Of a DNA stretch of 64,000 nucleotides, positions 12,693-25,939 are shown one piece after another; position 1 is the first letter of the stretch, and every line of letters begins with the position of its first letter. The notes beneath the pieces are model-generated. The model had not been told where the DNA came from. It did not search any database and saw only the letters and a list, made by a program, of their open reading frames with translations. Position numbers and translations under genes: made by a program. Source of the DNA: Sipunculus nudus. Lineage: Eukaryota > Annelida > Sipuncula > Golfingiida > Sipunculidae. The stretch lies in assembly GCA_026874595.1 (NCBI GenBank), contig CM049310.1:87085056-87149055 (forward strand), given 5' to 3'.

Positions 12693-15247
12693 ATTGCTCT
12701 CCCTCCTATCCAATCACATTAGCATTATAACTTTTTGTTTTGCACTACTTGTTAAATTTATTTGGACAAAACTTTGTTCGTATTCAAATATATGTCCTTG
12801 ATCTTTTGAAGCCATTGTTAATTGTAGCCCCCCACATGAATTAACCTAGCATATTCGCTCATGAGCCCCCAGGTCAGAACCGACTGCCCAGAGACTCGTC
12901 AGTTACGGCAATAGGAACTCCGTCATTTCCTGGAACAGATGGGTACGATCGATAAGGGTTCCGAAACAGCTTAACTTAAAAACCCCGTAAAAGAAAGCCG
13001 GACGTTGCCTCGGTGTTCCATTTAAACATAAGCATTCGTTAACAACCGATGAATGCTGAAGCTTATGACACGCACTCGCCGATTATTGTGATAGATAAAA
13101 TTTATTTTGCTATCACGCACATGCAGTTGGTAACTACCGAGGAAAGTGAAAATTCGTGACACTTTCGTTGATTATCAGAGTAGATATGTTGAATGAGCAA
13201 ATAAAAACTGCGTAACAAAGCCGGATTTAACTAGGGTGAGCCTTTCATACACAATTATTTTGTAACTACCGATGATAGGTGCATGAAACTCACGACACTA
13301 TCGCCAATTATCGTGATGGAGTAAATACATCATGTGAAATACAGCCGGTCTTTGCCAAAATGTTCCCATCACACATGCACTAACACTGGACTGCGCGGTA
13401 TAATCTCTGTCCGCCCGTGTAGGCCTGATCTGTTCACGCAAAAAATGGACACCTTTAAAGGGACTATCACGTCAATGAAGTTCGTTTCATGCGCGTGTCA
13501 AAAAAGGACACATTTTATGTCATGCGAACATATTACTCATGGGATGGACTTATTGTTTGACAATGGTTTTAATGTTTAATCAAACAAGCTGCTGCATTAT
13601 GAAATAGAATTAGGTTGTAGTTAATGTATAATTCTGACGCATTCAATAGATTATCACAAATTCATTTCCAGTTACATACACCACATGTGTTTGCGTATTT
13701 GTCTCGATTGGTATGGGAGGTGCAATTTACAGAGAAGCTTCTCGCTTCCAAAACTGACTAGTAAAATGACCTTTTCCCAAACAATTTTGGGGGTTAGACT
13801 ATTCCTCTTTGATATTTTTATTGGAGCTGTAACAATATAACCCAAATTTGGCTAAAACCACTTGACTTTTTCTAAGAATTTCACTAGGAAAAGACATGAC
13901 TAACAAATTGTGCTTAACAAAAATTCGTTTGAACTACCTATTATTCATGTGTATATCACTACACACAGAGAATAACAAAAATGTATTTAAAATGAAAGGC
14001 ATTTAGAAATGATTTAGGGTAGGAAATATCTTTTTTATACGTATGGCCCCAAACATTTAAGAATAGAAAGCAATTTAGCTTTCTTCAAGTTGTTTGTTAG
14101 TAAACGAGAATCAGATAATCATTTTGTGTTATAAGTTCTTTTACTTTTCATATCACGGGTTGTGTTTTTAAGAAAAGGCCCAGTGTTTAACATTGTTAGC
14201 ACAACTTATTAAGTTGATTATCAATTTTACAGTAAGGCTTATTCTTCCGTGGGAGCTATCCGCTTCCAAGAAACGAACAAGAGCGGATCATGTACAACAC
14301 TTGAAACATAAAAAATGATATAGAAGACACGTCACTGTAATATGTACAATCCGTCGATTTGTATTTACAATCAGTATAAGCCATTTTCCAAGACCATTTC
14401 ATTGGGTACCTGATAAATGGTATATTTTACGTTGTTACTGTTGTTTATCTATGCATTATAATCACATATGAAGATATAATAACAAAGGTATCAGCAGAAG
14501 CTTTCAATAATGAAAATAGCATTACCATTTTGGAAAGATTGAAACGATTTAGCTTTTTTTATTATATTTGGTATTTGCCTTTGCACTGCCGGCTGTTTCA
14601 ATTTCTGTTTTCATCTGTTGCTAATATTTTAAACGTGTGTACTACAACTCACATATTAAGGTCAACTGGTCTGAATACTTTGGAATGTGTCATCTGAGAA
14701 ACCGCAACCTCATACGCTGAGGTTTTCAAAATTCTGGATATGTCATATGTACATATTTTGTCAGTTGTGGGGGTTCATCTCATTGAACCCCTCCACTTTA
14801 TATGATATCAGCAATGACAGACCTGGTCTGGCCTGATTTTATAGGAGGTGTTAGGTGAGCTGATCTGACTTTGGAAGTGGAAGTTCCAAAATTTCCCAAC
14901 AATTCTTTTCACTGCAAAAATAATTTTGTTATTCTTTATGTGACACATATGGCAAATACTTATTAGGTTAATTTTGAGATTCTGAACAACAAGTTTCAGG
15001 TTTGGACATATATTAAGAAGATAGGCAAGCGGCTTCTGATTTATTTCATATATATCCTAAAATATGTGACAAGGATGACACATAGGTATTTTTTTATTTT
15101 TCGAATTAGATGCAGAAATTAAAACAATTTAAGTTGGAACCCTAAGCTACTTTACAATGATACGTAATCAGAAATTATTTTCTTGTTTCACAAAAATACT
15201 ATTTTTTTATTCTACAGGCAGAATAAAACATTTATATATATAAATAA

Positions 15248-15278
<31 letters not shown>

Positions 15279-15301
15279 GAAATATATATATATATATATA
15301 A

Positions 15302-15342
<41 letters not shown>

Positions 15343-15729
15343 TTCAAATATTTCCTTGTTTTCCTCTGTAAATGATCTACGGTCTATAAAATATTTTGCA
15401 AAAATAAAATAATCTCATGATTATTAGAGCCATCCATAAATAGGTCACAAATCGTAAAAGTTAAGCCTGGAAACACTTGCAATAAATTAATATATTTAGG
15501 AAATCTTCCTAGAATGACAAAATTTGGTCACAGAGATTATATAGGTGACCTATATTGTGCAAACTACAGAGCAAAATATGCGATCGTGCACTCAAAATCA
15601 AACTGTTTTTAAGCTTATGAGATAGCTGAGCAAATACGTCAAATATACTTTTCCTTCCCCTGCTCCATAAAAGGAAATTATCAATTTAATACCATCTCAT
15701 TTTTAATAATTAAACTGAGAAACAAACAG
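12693..15729. other. Centre of the inverted repeat, left half; no gene seen
   Basis: Unique spacer between the two arms. At about 13020-13330 a degenerate unit recurs about three times ('gtaactaccga', then 'cacgacac', then 'gattatcgtgat' and '-aaataca'). A strong short hairpin (ggggttcatctcattgaacccc) lies near 14769-14792. Microsatellites of TA type fill about 15233-15339. No exon is supported. Confidence 0.5.
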
Positions 15730-15924
15730 GGTGATGACATTGACGGGTCCTTCATTACGAAGATGCCATTGCCATGCCAACCAGGCTCACATCCCATGTA
15801 CCGCGCTCTGAATGCCGACCTATATGAGAACGAGTGCATCTCCAAGGCAACGCAAGAGCACCCATTGATGTGGATTAACGGAAAGAAGGGAATGTCAACC
15901 TTCGGAACTATTTACACTTCATGA
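15730..15924 (+). CDS. Possible orphan exon or gene fragment, unrecognised
   Basis: An AG acceptor-like site (AACAAACAG) precedes an open frame of 64 codons ending in TGA at 15922-15924. The frame is less AT-rich than its surroundings and reads as protein-like sequence (GDDIDGSF, then CQPGSHPMYRALNADL, then HPLMWINGKKG). It may be the last exon of a gene, a captured exon or a pseudogene piece; no upstream exon was found. I do not recognise the family. The frame could be chance, but base composition and residue mix argue mildly for former coding use. Confidence 0.35.
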   Translation, partial: GDDIDGSFITKMPLPCQPGSHPMYRALNADLYENECISKATQEHPLMWINGKKGMSTFGTIYTS

Positions 15925-15994
15925 CAGTTTGCTTTGGGCATAATATCCATTGCATGTTTAGGTATTTAGACCCAGTTGTGGCTGTTCACTTTAT

Positions 15995-16319
15995 ACAGAG
16001 CCTCATGCCTGTGCTTCATGTATCTTACGGACGGATGCAGAAAAAGCACATGTTATGAGCCTGTGTTTTTTGTGCCTGTCCTAGTGAGCCGACCACTGGT
16101 TACACACGCGATTGTTTTAGCCAGTGATGTGTATGTTTTATATCACCGCTGCTGACATGCGGCCTCCCTGTCTCCCGCAGCCTGTAACAATTGCGTGTGT
16201 AATCAATGGTCAGCAAACTGGGAAAGGCACCAAACACAAGGGGTCACAGCCAGTGCTGCGCAGCACTTGGTATGCGTTCCGTCCGCTAGATAAATTAAGG
16301 TAAAGGCGTGTTGCTCTGT
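15995..16319. mobile_element. Foldback element, ACAGAG-ended (copy 1)
   Basis: Both ends read ACAGAG in inverted orientation, and the arms share 'cttcat.tatctt.cggacgg' in opposite sense. The interior carries inverted 'cagccagtg/gccagtgatgtg'-type blocks. The termini and arm motifs match the larger element at 51790-52211, so these are two diverged members of one foldback family. There is no coding capacity. Confidence 0.6.
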
Positions 16320-17744
16320 TTTTACTACTGACCCATAACTGGATCGAAAACATTTAACGTTTTAGAATTTTCCATCATATGTTATACATAAATCCGCATA
16401 AGATTCTCTGATACGGTTTACAATACAACAACTAAATAACGTTTGAACACGAAAGGGGAAATTTATAACACTATTGTGTTTCACAACTTATCTTTCCACT
16501 GTTCGAATATATAATGTGTTATTGTGACAAAACCACCAGACACCGCAGCCATATGACTAGTTAACGAACAAACAAAATAATAATAAGGGCGTAAGTATGC
16601 ATAAAAGAATGAAAAATGTAATCAAGGGCAGTAAATGACCTGATTGGGTTTTATCTAATGAATTTCGCTATCACATCAACGAGGATTTTTAATAAGGGCT
16701 GTTAATTTAAACCACAGGCTGACCCACCAAACGTCCCGCATTGATTTATGTGAATATATTTCATAAGTCCTCTCTCTCTCATTCTATCTCTCTCCTTTGT
16801 TTTTTTTTTAATGTTTCATTTATGAGATTAATAATTTCCCACTTTTATAAATATCCCTGCTTTTCAAGATTTTTCGAAAATTCGAGTGAAACCAGTATGC
16901 ACAAAATTAAGAACCCAGCGAGAGCATAAGTTAAAAGGGGAGACAATTCAAGCATCTATATAGAAAATATATTCAAAACATATATTCTTATTCGACTCGA
17001 GGATCCTGATGAAACTCAAAATGTTTTATGAAGGTAAAATTCACTGTTTCCTGTCAAATAAATATGCATTGAATACATCTGCATTCTCTGTCCTGATGCC
17101 ATGGCGAACTTTGAGACGAAGTGCTTTTAAGCCTGCTTTTAAGTAATTTTAAGCCTGTAGAAGAATTTCATTCACAGTACCTTACTATGAATATATCGCA
17201 TATTAAAAATAAAAAAGAGGTATGCCAGTATAAAAAAAAACAATCATAGCAATTTTTTTTATTGTCTGTAGCTGTTCAGGCTATATTATATATACGAATT
17301 TTCCGTTGAAAAATCATAACACATACAAGATCAAAAAAACTCAAGGAATTTATGTCCCCCGCTTCTTACTTCAAGTCCGGGATGAATTTGAAAGTCTGTG
17401 ATGACTAAGTGCAATAAGTTTCACCACCTCAAATGATGGCAGCACCAGGCAGTTACAGCAAAAAATTTAAAAGCGGACGATGTATTCGCATGATATCAAA
17501 ACTGGAAAGGATTTGCTTAATGGAAAAGAACATATATAAATATATCTCATATTTCTTGATATGAAATTGTCACAACTTCTTCATGTTAATGTATACAAGG
17601 ACAAACTAATACAGCTAAGTTGTTTGTTCGACTATGCCGAGGTTCCTTTTGACTTCCTTCGCTAAACAATGCTGTTTAACAGGGGCGTAGCCAGGGTTTA
17701 AATAAAAGTGGGGGTAGGGTTCTCGAGTGGGGATTGGCCAAGGA

Positions 17745-17789
<45 letters not shown>

Positions 17790-17815
17790 AATATACGTAT
17801 ATACTTATATACATA
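16320..17815. other. No gene seen
   Basis: AT-rich spacer with no supported exon. A TA microsatellite occupies about 17753-17787, directly before the MITE that follows. Confidence 0.5.
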
Positions 17816-17990
17816 CAGTGAAACCTCATTGTGTCGAACTCGCTTAAGTCGAATACCCCGCTTAAGTCGAAGTTACAGACTCGATATTTCGGACAACTCT
17901 AGTTAAACTATTACCAAATAAAACCCAAACATCGGTCGTGTCGAAGATTTTTGAGGGTCCCTTCGACTTCGACACAATAAGGTTTCACTG
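17816..17990. mobile_element. Tigger/pogo-type MITE with TA target duplication
   Basis: 175 bp. It begins CAGTGAAACCTCATTGTGTC, ends with the near-perfect inverse (GACACAATAAGGTTTCACTG), and is flanked by TA on both sides. The terminus CAGTGRAACC and TA target are those of Tc1/mariner-superfamily pogo/Tigger elements; that assignment rests on known family termini. No coding capacity. Confidence 0.8.
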
Positions 17991-17992
17991 TA

Positions 17993-18741
17993 TATACATA
18001 TATACATATATGATATAATATAATATAATATAATATAATATATTCTTTATTAATAATATAGAATCAGCCTATTATAATATATTTGTACCACGTAGAGAAT
18101 AAAAACAAGAGGAGCAGTGTCTTACTTGGATATGAAAGCGTACAAGTCTAAAAAAATTATTCTCTAACAAGTCAAATGATTCTCTTCCGAGTCATTTTTG
18201 GTGTTATCAAACATGCGAACAATCCTCTCGTTTTTATGAAATTTGATTTCCTCCCCCCTTACTGACTACAAAGCGCCAACATCCGAGCCATAGGGAGTGC
18301 CTCGTATTAGTTAGTATAACTAGCTGTACAATCCATTTACAAATACATAAAGTTTATAACTCTTTGGCCTTTGTGATAGAGTATTTCCTTCACTCATGAT
18401 ACTCGATGTGCATCCTTATACCATTACCTCCTCGATAAAATTCATCATATTTAATCATGGTGTATCATAGACAGTAATAAATATATCTGACAGTTTATCA
18501 TGATTTTTTTTTTATTTAGAAAGGTAAGAAAGATGTTAACGGGCCGTACATGGCAAATTGAAGTATGTGAGTCAGCTCTCAAAGAATAGTAAAATGGTTT
18601 CTTTCTCCTTCTTCAAGTTTCCAGGATGGGCCCCTTTACATCTGCAGCGATCACCGCATTTTACTTAAAATTGTACTCATTAACTGTTAAACACAATTGG
18701 TCTATTAACATAAATGCAGCGATCAAAAGGTAATCTTTAGG

Positions 18742-18779
<38 letters not shown>

Positions 18780-19589
18780 TATTTTTGTGTTTTATTTAGA
18801 GGCACTGTTATAGGCACTGGGTGAAGAAGATGAATGACCTCGAAGAAATTAAGTATGTAACGAGGGACCCATTTAAAGGATGGAGATAATTTAATAATGC
18901 CAATCAGGAATTTTTTATCCCATTTTCTTAATTAGTATCTTAATATATATTTTTAGGAATTCTCGGTTGATATGAATAGTTCTTTTTTGGAGTTTCCTTT
19001 ACGTCCTACCTATCCCATAATATTGTTACGGCCTTTTATTGGAGCTAAAAGTCCAAGGGTGAGGTTATTTTATTATTAGTAGTAGTAGGAGTAGCAGTAT
19101 AAGAAGAGATAGCAGAAGCAATAGTAGTAAAAGTAATAGCACTACTATCACTGTTAAATGTAGTAGAAGAACTAGCATTAGTAGTAGTAGACAAATTCTT
19201 ATTTTGAATATCTGAGTCTTAAGACAATATTAGAAAATGGGAACCTCACCTAGCAAGTTCCCATGTAATTAGGCTCCAACTGGCTGGCATTTGGGATACT
19301 ACTTGTCAATCTCTATTAACAGAAAACGCAACCTACAAACTTTCCATTTAGCGTTGTCTATACAATTACAAAAAATTCATGCTTTATATTCATAATACGG
19401 AAATGGGACACTTAGACAGGTTCATTTCAACATATACTGTAGGTGAAGCTATATTTATTATTCAATGAATATAACAAACCCTTAAAGCCTAACATAGGAA
19501 TTATGATACGAATTGATGGGCATGATACAGAATGCTGGTCCTATTCAAGTGTACATATAACATATCCGAAAAACTGTGCCAACAGATAA

Positions 19590-19658
<69 letters not shown>

Positions 19659-20842
19659 GACATGTCAATACATGATTTAATAGAACTCACACGAGAAGTA
19701 TAAATAAGTTTATACAAATATTCTAGTTTTAAAGGGAGGGGATTTTTAGGAATATTAATATTTACAAACACAAACCAATAACTTCCAGGACATGAACACA
19801 AAGGGGAAATAGTGTCACATTATATGTGTTAAAAGCGCGTGCCCTATACACGGAAGGGTAATTGGCAACTCTTACTTCAATGGCTACAGTCATAAAAAGG
19901 TCAACGGTTAGAAAATAATTTTCTATTGCCGTGGAGGCTGAAAACCATTGCCTCTGAGGTAGGCGTTACATCGGCTATACGTCAGTGGTATTTACACAAA
20001 TAAAGTAATCAGTGAAATTTGAATGAGGAGCTGTCAGGGATCTAAAATTTTATTGTAGGCTAGATATGAGTGCAAAACACACCCACACACATGTGTATGA
20101 AAAAATCAAAATACAGACACGCATGTGCACATAAAACACTGATGCACACATTTGTCGGTCTTCACACATGAGTCTTCTTGATGAGGGTGAAGTAGTACGA
20201 GTGATAAATTTAGACAAGGAAGTGTGATAATTTATTCATCGAGTCAGATGTTATCGGATAACACATCAGTGAAAACAGTCTGTACTTAAAACAGCAGGCA
20301 TTTCCTGTTTTTTTGTAGATTAATAGAATGACATCATTCGACAGAAAAGAGGGATTTCGCGCCTTTTTGGAGTTCAGCCTCGTTTTGATGTACGACGACA
20401 ATTCATTGACTGTGACACATCACAGTTTCTTCAGTACTTCCTGGGTACGTCTAGATCAGATCCGCGGCTGCAGCATTTGAAGGTTGGTGCTTAACTCTTC
20501 TTCTTTCGCTCAGCTCTTCTGCTTCTGTTGCGTCTTCTGCGGTTTGATGACCATATGTTAATGTATCCAGGTCTTAAACAGAATCAGTCTTGAGAATGCA
20601 TAGCCAGGATTGCACTAAGTATAAAGACATGAACGCTACCCATATCCTTTCTGGGAAGCATGTGATAGTATTGGCCAGTTCTATAAACTCAAATGTCCAT
20701 CCACCCAAATGCATACATTTAAGTTTCTTCGATAGGTCATAACCATTTTGGGTTTACAGAGTAAATATTTAAAGAATTTTTTTAAACACATACTAACACG
20801 TACGCACACAAGTTGCTCGCTATAGTTACCTCTGTTACCAAA
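17993..20842. other. No gene seen; several microsatellites
   Basis: Spacer in the right half of the inverted-repeat centre. It contains a TAATA pentanucleotide repeat (about 18010-18045), a TA-then-TG tract (about 18741-18779), GTA/AGT trinucleotide-rich sequence (about 19075-19200) and a long TA tract (about 19593-19660). Open frames overlapping these tracts are repeat artefacts. Confidence 0.5.
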
Positions 20843-20956
20843 ACAATTTTTAGAATTTCATTTATTAATATGTATCAATTTATAACTATACACATCACAA
20901 TATCATTTATACATTGTCAATGCCCTGATTTTGGTTTGCCAGATTTTGATATATAA

Positions 20957-21035
<79 letters not shown>

Positions 21036-21620
21036 TAAAGATAGGTAGATAGATTTAAATTCGGCAAGCTGTCTCACAAAATCCGTCTCCAAACACATGC
21101 CATTAATTATACTTTTATAAAAATAAATAAAACAGTTTTACATTAACTTGACATAAGGCTAAAAAACTAAAGAAAACTGAATCGCGGATGGCAAGACCAT
21201 CATTAATGTTAGTCATGTCTGACCCAAGTGTAGTTTCTGTCACGATGTGCCTACCAGTAATAAGAAACTTAATATAACGAGGGACCAGAAACCACATCAT
21301 TATGTACTGTCTGGAATGTGTATCAGTCAGGACCTGTATCCCACACTGGGGATATATTGATATGTAAATTGACCATGGGCAATTATCAACATCCGGTTTG
21401 TTTGATTAATTAACGGAATGTTCTTTAATTTTTTTCTGGAAAGAGCCACTCAAAAATCTTTACAAGTCAGCTTCATAATTTGCTTATATATTCGTTTGGA
21501 TTTCTACTACTTTCCAATAGAACTTTTAACAGAATCCACAAGTTTGATGTCATTTAATGGCACATCTAACAGGTTTAAATTGCTATACACAGCTCACTGG
21601 TGCATGAATCAGCAAGGACA

Positions 21621-22628
21621 TCGTACCTTCTTTAAGTTCAGCTGACGTTCGGATTTTCTTTGTTCTACAGCGATGGGACTTTTTCCGTGGTCCTTACGTC
21701 TGTCCGTCCGCCATTAAGCCGTTAGCAGGGCACAAAGCGTGACCGTGAGTTCTTGGACCATGAACCCTATGCAGTCTTAGATGTTCAAAAACAGATCTCC
21801 TTGCAAGTCTGAAATTAGGTCACTGTGAGCAATATTCTCCGAGTAACGGGTTGTGTTTGCACCCTACAGAATTTATTCTTACAGCCAAATTTTCAACCTA
21901 AACCTTTAATCTGTCACATATGGCTCAACTACAAATTGGGACAAGAATCCTATAGACTATGAGGTCAAAAGGTCAAAGGTCAAGGTCATAGGATTTACTT
22001 CTTTAAAAAGGTTTAGAACACATTTCAAGGTAGACTCTTCATTCAAAATCTTCCAGCATTGACATGTCGCTTCTCTGCCAACAGGGGATAAGACCTGTTA
22101 ATTTTAGGTCAAGGGTCAAGTTGACAGCACCCACCTCTTGCGTAGAGCCATTTCAAGGCAAACTTTTCAACCTATACCTTCCATCTGTCATATATGGCTT
22201 ACCTACAAATGGAGAAAAATGAATTGATGTTAAAGTCATAAAATTTAGCGGTCAAGGTCAGAATAATAAATTGTTCCAAATGCTAATGAACATATTTCAA
22301 GCTAAACTGTTCATCTTTTACATATGACTCATCTAAGCATCACTTAATTTCATCCAAACTTAAGATTTATGGGTATTTTTGCTTGGGGAAATAACTTACT
22401 GATTTTGGTCTCAGCTGGTCTGCAGGTTATTCGTTCCTCTATGGTAAGTTGACCTCGCCTTGTCAGCTATTTCAAACCCGATGTCTATCTCTATAACAAT
22501 GCCTGGTCTATATGCCTCTTTTAAACATGCTTTACCTTGAGCATTTACAAGGATAACTGGTTACAAAAACTCGTGTCTAAACGCTATACTGATGAAAAAT
22601 TGACCTGTGAATTACAGATCGGACAGGT
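21621..22628. mobile_element. Dispersed-repeat insertion in the right arm, rich in AGGTCA half-sites
   Basis: The sequence is absent from the mirrored site in the left arm, where 'agcaaggaca' runs straight into 'gtgtcgac'. The pentamer GGACA occurs at both edges and may be a target duplication. Inside are repeated diverged modules ('cctataccttccatctgtcatatatgg' and 'cctaaacctttaatctgtcacatatgg') and a cluster of AGGTCA-like half-sites near 21960-21995. No terminal repeats or coding frame are evident, so the class is unknown. Confidence 0.55.
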
Positions 22629-23699
22629 GACAGTGTCGACTAGATCTGCTTAAACCTCATACTAGACAAGCGGTACGGAAGAAATGGACAGACTGTTTTT
22701 AAACAGAACTGAAACTTAATATATTTTCACATATTACATTTGTCTTTGGATACAATTTATGTGATCAGCTTTTATAGCAGTTCATAAGTGCGTCAAAGAA
22801 ACAATCCCACTAGACAAGTATAGCATTCACTGTTTGTGAGGACTGTAGGCTATCTGGTGTATTTTTGGTTGACTCGTTGTAGGTTTTTTCTGCACCAGGA
22901 TGCGTTTCCGGACAGTATGAGTGACAGGCAAAACATTCGAAAAGTACTGTATTTTCATTGTGAAAATTCACATTGTTTCCCTTTGCCTTCTCTTTTTCAT
23001 AAAAACAAAATCAACATACTTATCAGAAAATAAGCTCTTGTTCAAATTGAACTGTTTGAGATAACATCTATCACAAAGGTTTATATGATAGATATCTGTA
23101 ATATATGTTCCCAAATTTATACGATAAATTTTTAGCAATTCTGCCTTTGCTGCAGCAACAAAATTAAGCCGGACGTTTTCTTTTGTGTACATTTGTAAAT
23201 CCTTGCTTTTGTTTGTAGCAGAAGCAAATACTGAATTGATTTAACACATCCCTGAAATATGGGAACATATATTTCAGATATCCATCATGATGGATCAAAA
23301 GTACTAAACCCACAAATATAAAATATCCAGTTAATACACACTTTTCATGAAAAAACATTACTGGATGATACAATAGTACCATGTCACATTGCTCTGCACT
23401 AGTTATATTAAATAAAATTTTCCAGTGTACAAAAATCATATTCTGAATTATATATATTATTATAATTAATTTGCCTATAGTCTTTTTATATGTTAGGAAG
23501 TTTAATTGATTGTATATAGGTATTCTCACTGTTACCCTGAGTAGCTAGCCTCATCTTTTCTGTGGCCCATGATACTGTCTGACGGGACAATCGGGTACAT
23601 TTGGTGATAGTTTGATTAATGCGGTAATTGAAGGACCAAGCGGGTAAACGGGACAAATTAGATTGGTACCGTAAAAATCACGCACTTTTAAACAAAATA

Positions 23700-25020
23700 C
23701 AAGGATTGAAAGTCCACTCTGTGTACTGTAGAAACTGTCATGCAGCACACACAGCCTGTGGCTAAGGAATTAAAGGCCACTGTGTACTGTAGTAACTGCT
23801 TGCAGCATACAGCCTGTGGCTAAGGGATAAAGTGACCATATTTGGTACTGTAGAAACTTCTATGCAGCACACACAGCCTGTGGCTCAGCAATAAAAGGCC
23901 ATTCTGTGAACTTTAGTAACTGCTTTGCAGCACACATAGCCTGTGGCTTATGGATTAAGTGACCTCTCTGTGTACTCTAGTAACCGCTATGCAGCACACA
24001 AGGCCTGTGATTCAGGGATTATGTAACGACTCTTAGTACTGTCGAAACTGCTCTGCAGCACACATGGCCTGTTGCTCAGGGATTAAGTAACCACTGTTTA
24101 TACTCTAGTAACTGCTATGCAGCACACACAACCTGAAGTTTATGGATTAAGTGACCGCTCTGCGTACTGTAGTATCTGCTATGCAGCACAGTCAGCGTGA
24201 GGCTCAGGTATTAAAAAGCCACCCTGTGTACTGTAGTAACTGCCGTAAAGCACACACAGCCTGTGACTAGGGGATTAAGTAAACATTTTGTGTACTGTAG
24301 ACACTTCGGTGCAGCATACAGCTTGTGGCTCAGGAATTAAGGCCACTCTGTGTTCTCAAGTAACTGCTATGCAGCACACAGCCTGTTGTCCAGGGATAAA
24401 GTGACCACTCTTGGTACACAGGCAATGGCTTATGAATCAAGTGACCACTCTGTGTACTGAAGTAACTGTTATGCAGTGCACACAGCACAGACAGGACGTG
24501 GCTCAGATATTAAAAGGCCAGTCTGTGTACTGTAGTAACTGCTCTTGAGCACTCACAGCCTGTGACTCAGGGATTGAATAAACATTCTGTGTACTGTAGA
24601 AACGTCTATGCAGCACACACACCCTGTGGCTCAAGTGTTAAATGACCACTCTGTGAACTGTAGAACTGCTATGCAGCACACACAGCCTGTGGCTAATGGA
24701 TTAAGTGACCACTCTGTGTACTGTAGTAACTGCTATACACACACAGCCTGTGGCTAATGGATTAAGTGACCACTCTGGGTACTGTAGTAACTGCTATGCA
24801 GCACACGCAGCCTGTGGCTAATGGATTAAGTGACCACTCTTGGTACTGTAGTAACTGCTATGCAGCACACACAGCCTGTGGCTAATGGATTAAGTGACCA
24901 CTCTGTGTACTGTAGTAACCGCTTTGCAGCACACCCAGCCTGTGGCTAATGGATTAAGTGACCACTCTGGGAACTGTAGTAACTGCTATGCAGCACACAC
25001 AAATTGAAGCCTATGGATTA
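23700..25020 (-). repeat. 64-bp satellite array, right arm
   Basis: About 20 units of the same satellite, reading in opposite orientation to the left-arm array ('actgtagtaactgctatgca', 'gcacacacagcctgtggct', 'aatggattaagtgacc'). The most homogeneous run is about 24640-25010, where neighbouring units differ at one to three positions, which suggests recent local expansion. Confidence 0.88.
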
Positions 25021-25649
25021 TATTTGTTTTTTTCATTACACACATTTACTTATCCCATATTCATTACTGACGTTTCCTTAATGGCATTTTATATTAATAC
25101 CCCCCTTGTCCTATTCATATTCTAATCATCTTGCCATAGATGTATACATGTTTCATCTCTGGTTCCAGAGTTATATTGATTTTTTCTATTCAAATAGTAA
25201 ACTGTTTCAGTGCAAAACCTAAGTGTATTTGTTGAATCACTTCGGTTACTGCTCAATTATTGAAATAGTTAGCTTAGGGGTTCAGGCTTGGAGACAGACC
25301 TCCAGGTCAGATCTTGAGGAGCTCGGTGAGGAGGGGGGGGGGGGGGAGGGTTCCTTTCTTTTTCGATGTCGAATTTGGCGTCTCGCAGTTCTTTAAATTT
25401 TACAGGTGAGATATAGAGTCATTGTTTAACCCACTAGCACTCCGTAGCAAAGTCGTTGTGTTGATCCCCGCCCCTCTTCGGAGATCCGGTATCCGCCCTG
25501 AAACTTTATAATCAGGTACATTTGTATAATGTGCCAGAACATCTCACCTTCTGGATCGTCTAGAATAGCCAGGTGTTCAAAAACATTGAATTTGAGGAGT
25601 GCCGGTAGTAGTATACTCTATCTTAATTAGAATGTCCTATAAATGATTC

Positions 25650-25890
25650 TGTTTCTATAAATGAATTTGATTTTTGATCATGTATTTATTTATAATATCA
25701 ATTTTAGGTTTTCATTCAAATTATGTCTTCATAATATATTATAAATGAATCTGATTGTTGTTCATGTATTTATGTATAATATCAATTTTAAGTATATATT
25801 CAAGTTCCGTCCTCATAATACATTATAAATGAATTTGATTGTTGTTCATGTATTAAAAAATAATATCAAATTTAAGTATTTATTCTAATG
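25650..25890. repeat. ~83-bp tandem repeat, about three copies
   Basis: 'ataaatgaat' followed by 'tgatt', 'catgtatt', 'ataatatcaa' recurs at 25658, 25741 and 25825, giving a period of 83-84 bp. It lies immediately 5' of the first coding exon of the cGAS-like gene, probably in an intron after a 5' non-coding exon. Confidence 0.8.
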
Positions 25891-25939
25891 CCCCAATCCC
25901 AATGGAAAATCATGTTTATATTCTTATATTATGTTACAG

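Larger units (their letters stand above)
20843..25505 (-). repeat. Right arm of the giant inverted repeat
   Basis: Reverse complement of 7937-12692. It carries its own insertion of about 1 kb (21621-22628) and an AT/GT microsatellite (about 20957-21031) near the inner edge. Less the insertion it is about 3.65 kb. The outer edge (GTATCCGCCCTG) lies only about 430 bp upstream of the first coding base of the cGAS-like gene, so the arm probably overlaps that gene's promoter region or 5' non-coding exon. Confidence 0.85.

Noticed and set aside
25931-25939. In-frame ATG at 25931 as start of the cGAS-like protein
   Set aside because: ATGTTACAG is a splice acceptor context directly before ATG 25940; the upstream ATG would be intronic and the sequence before it is a non-coding tandem repeat.
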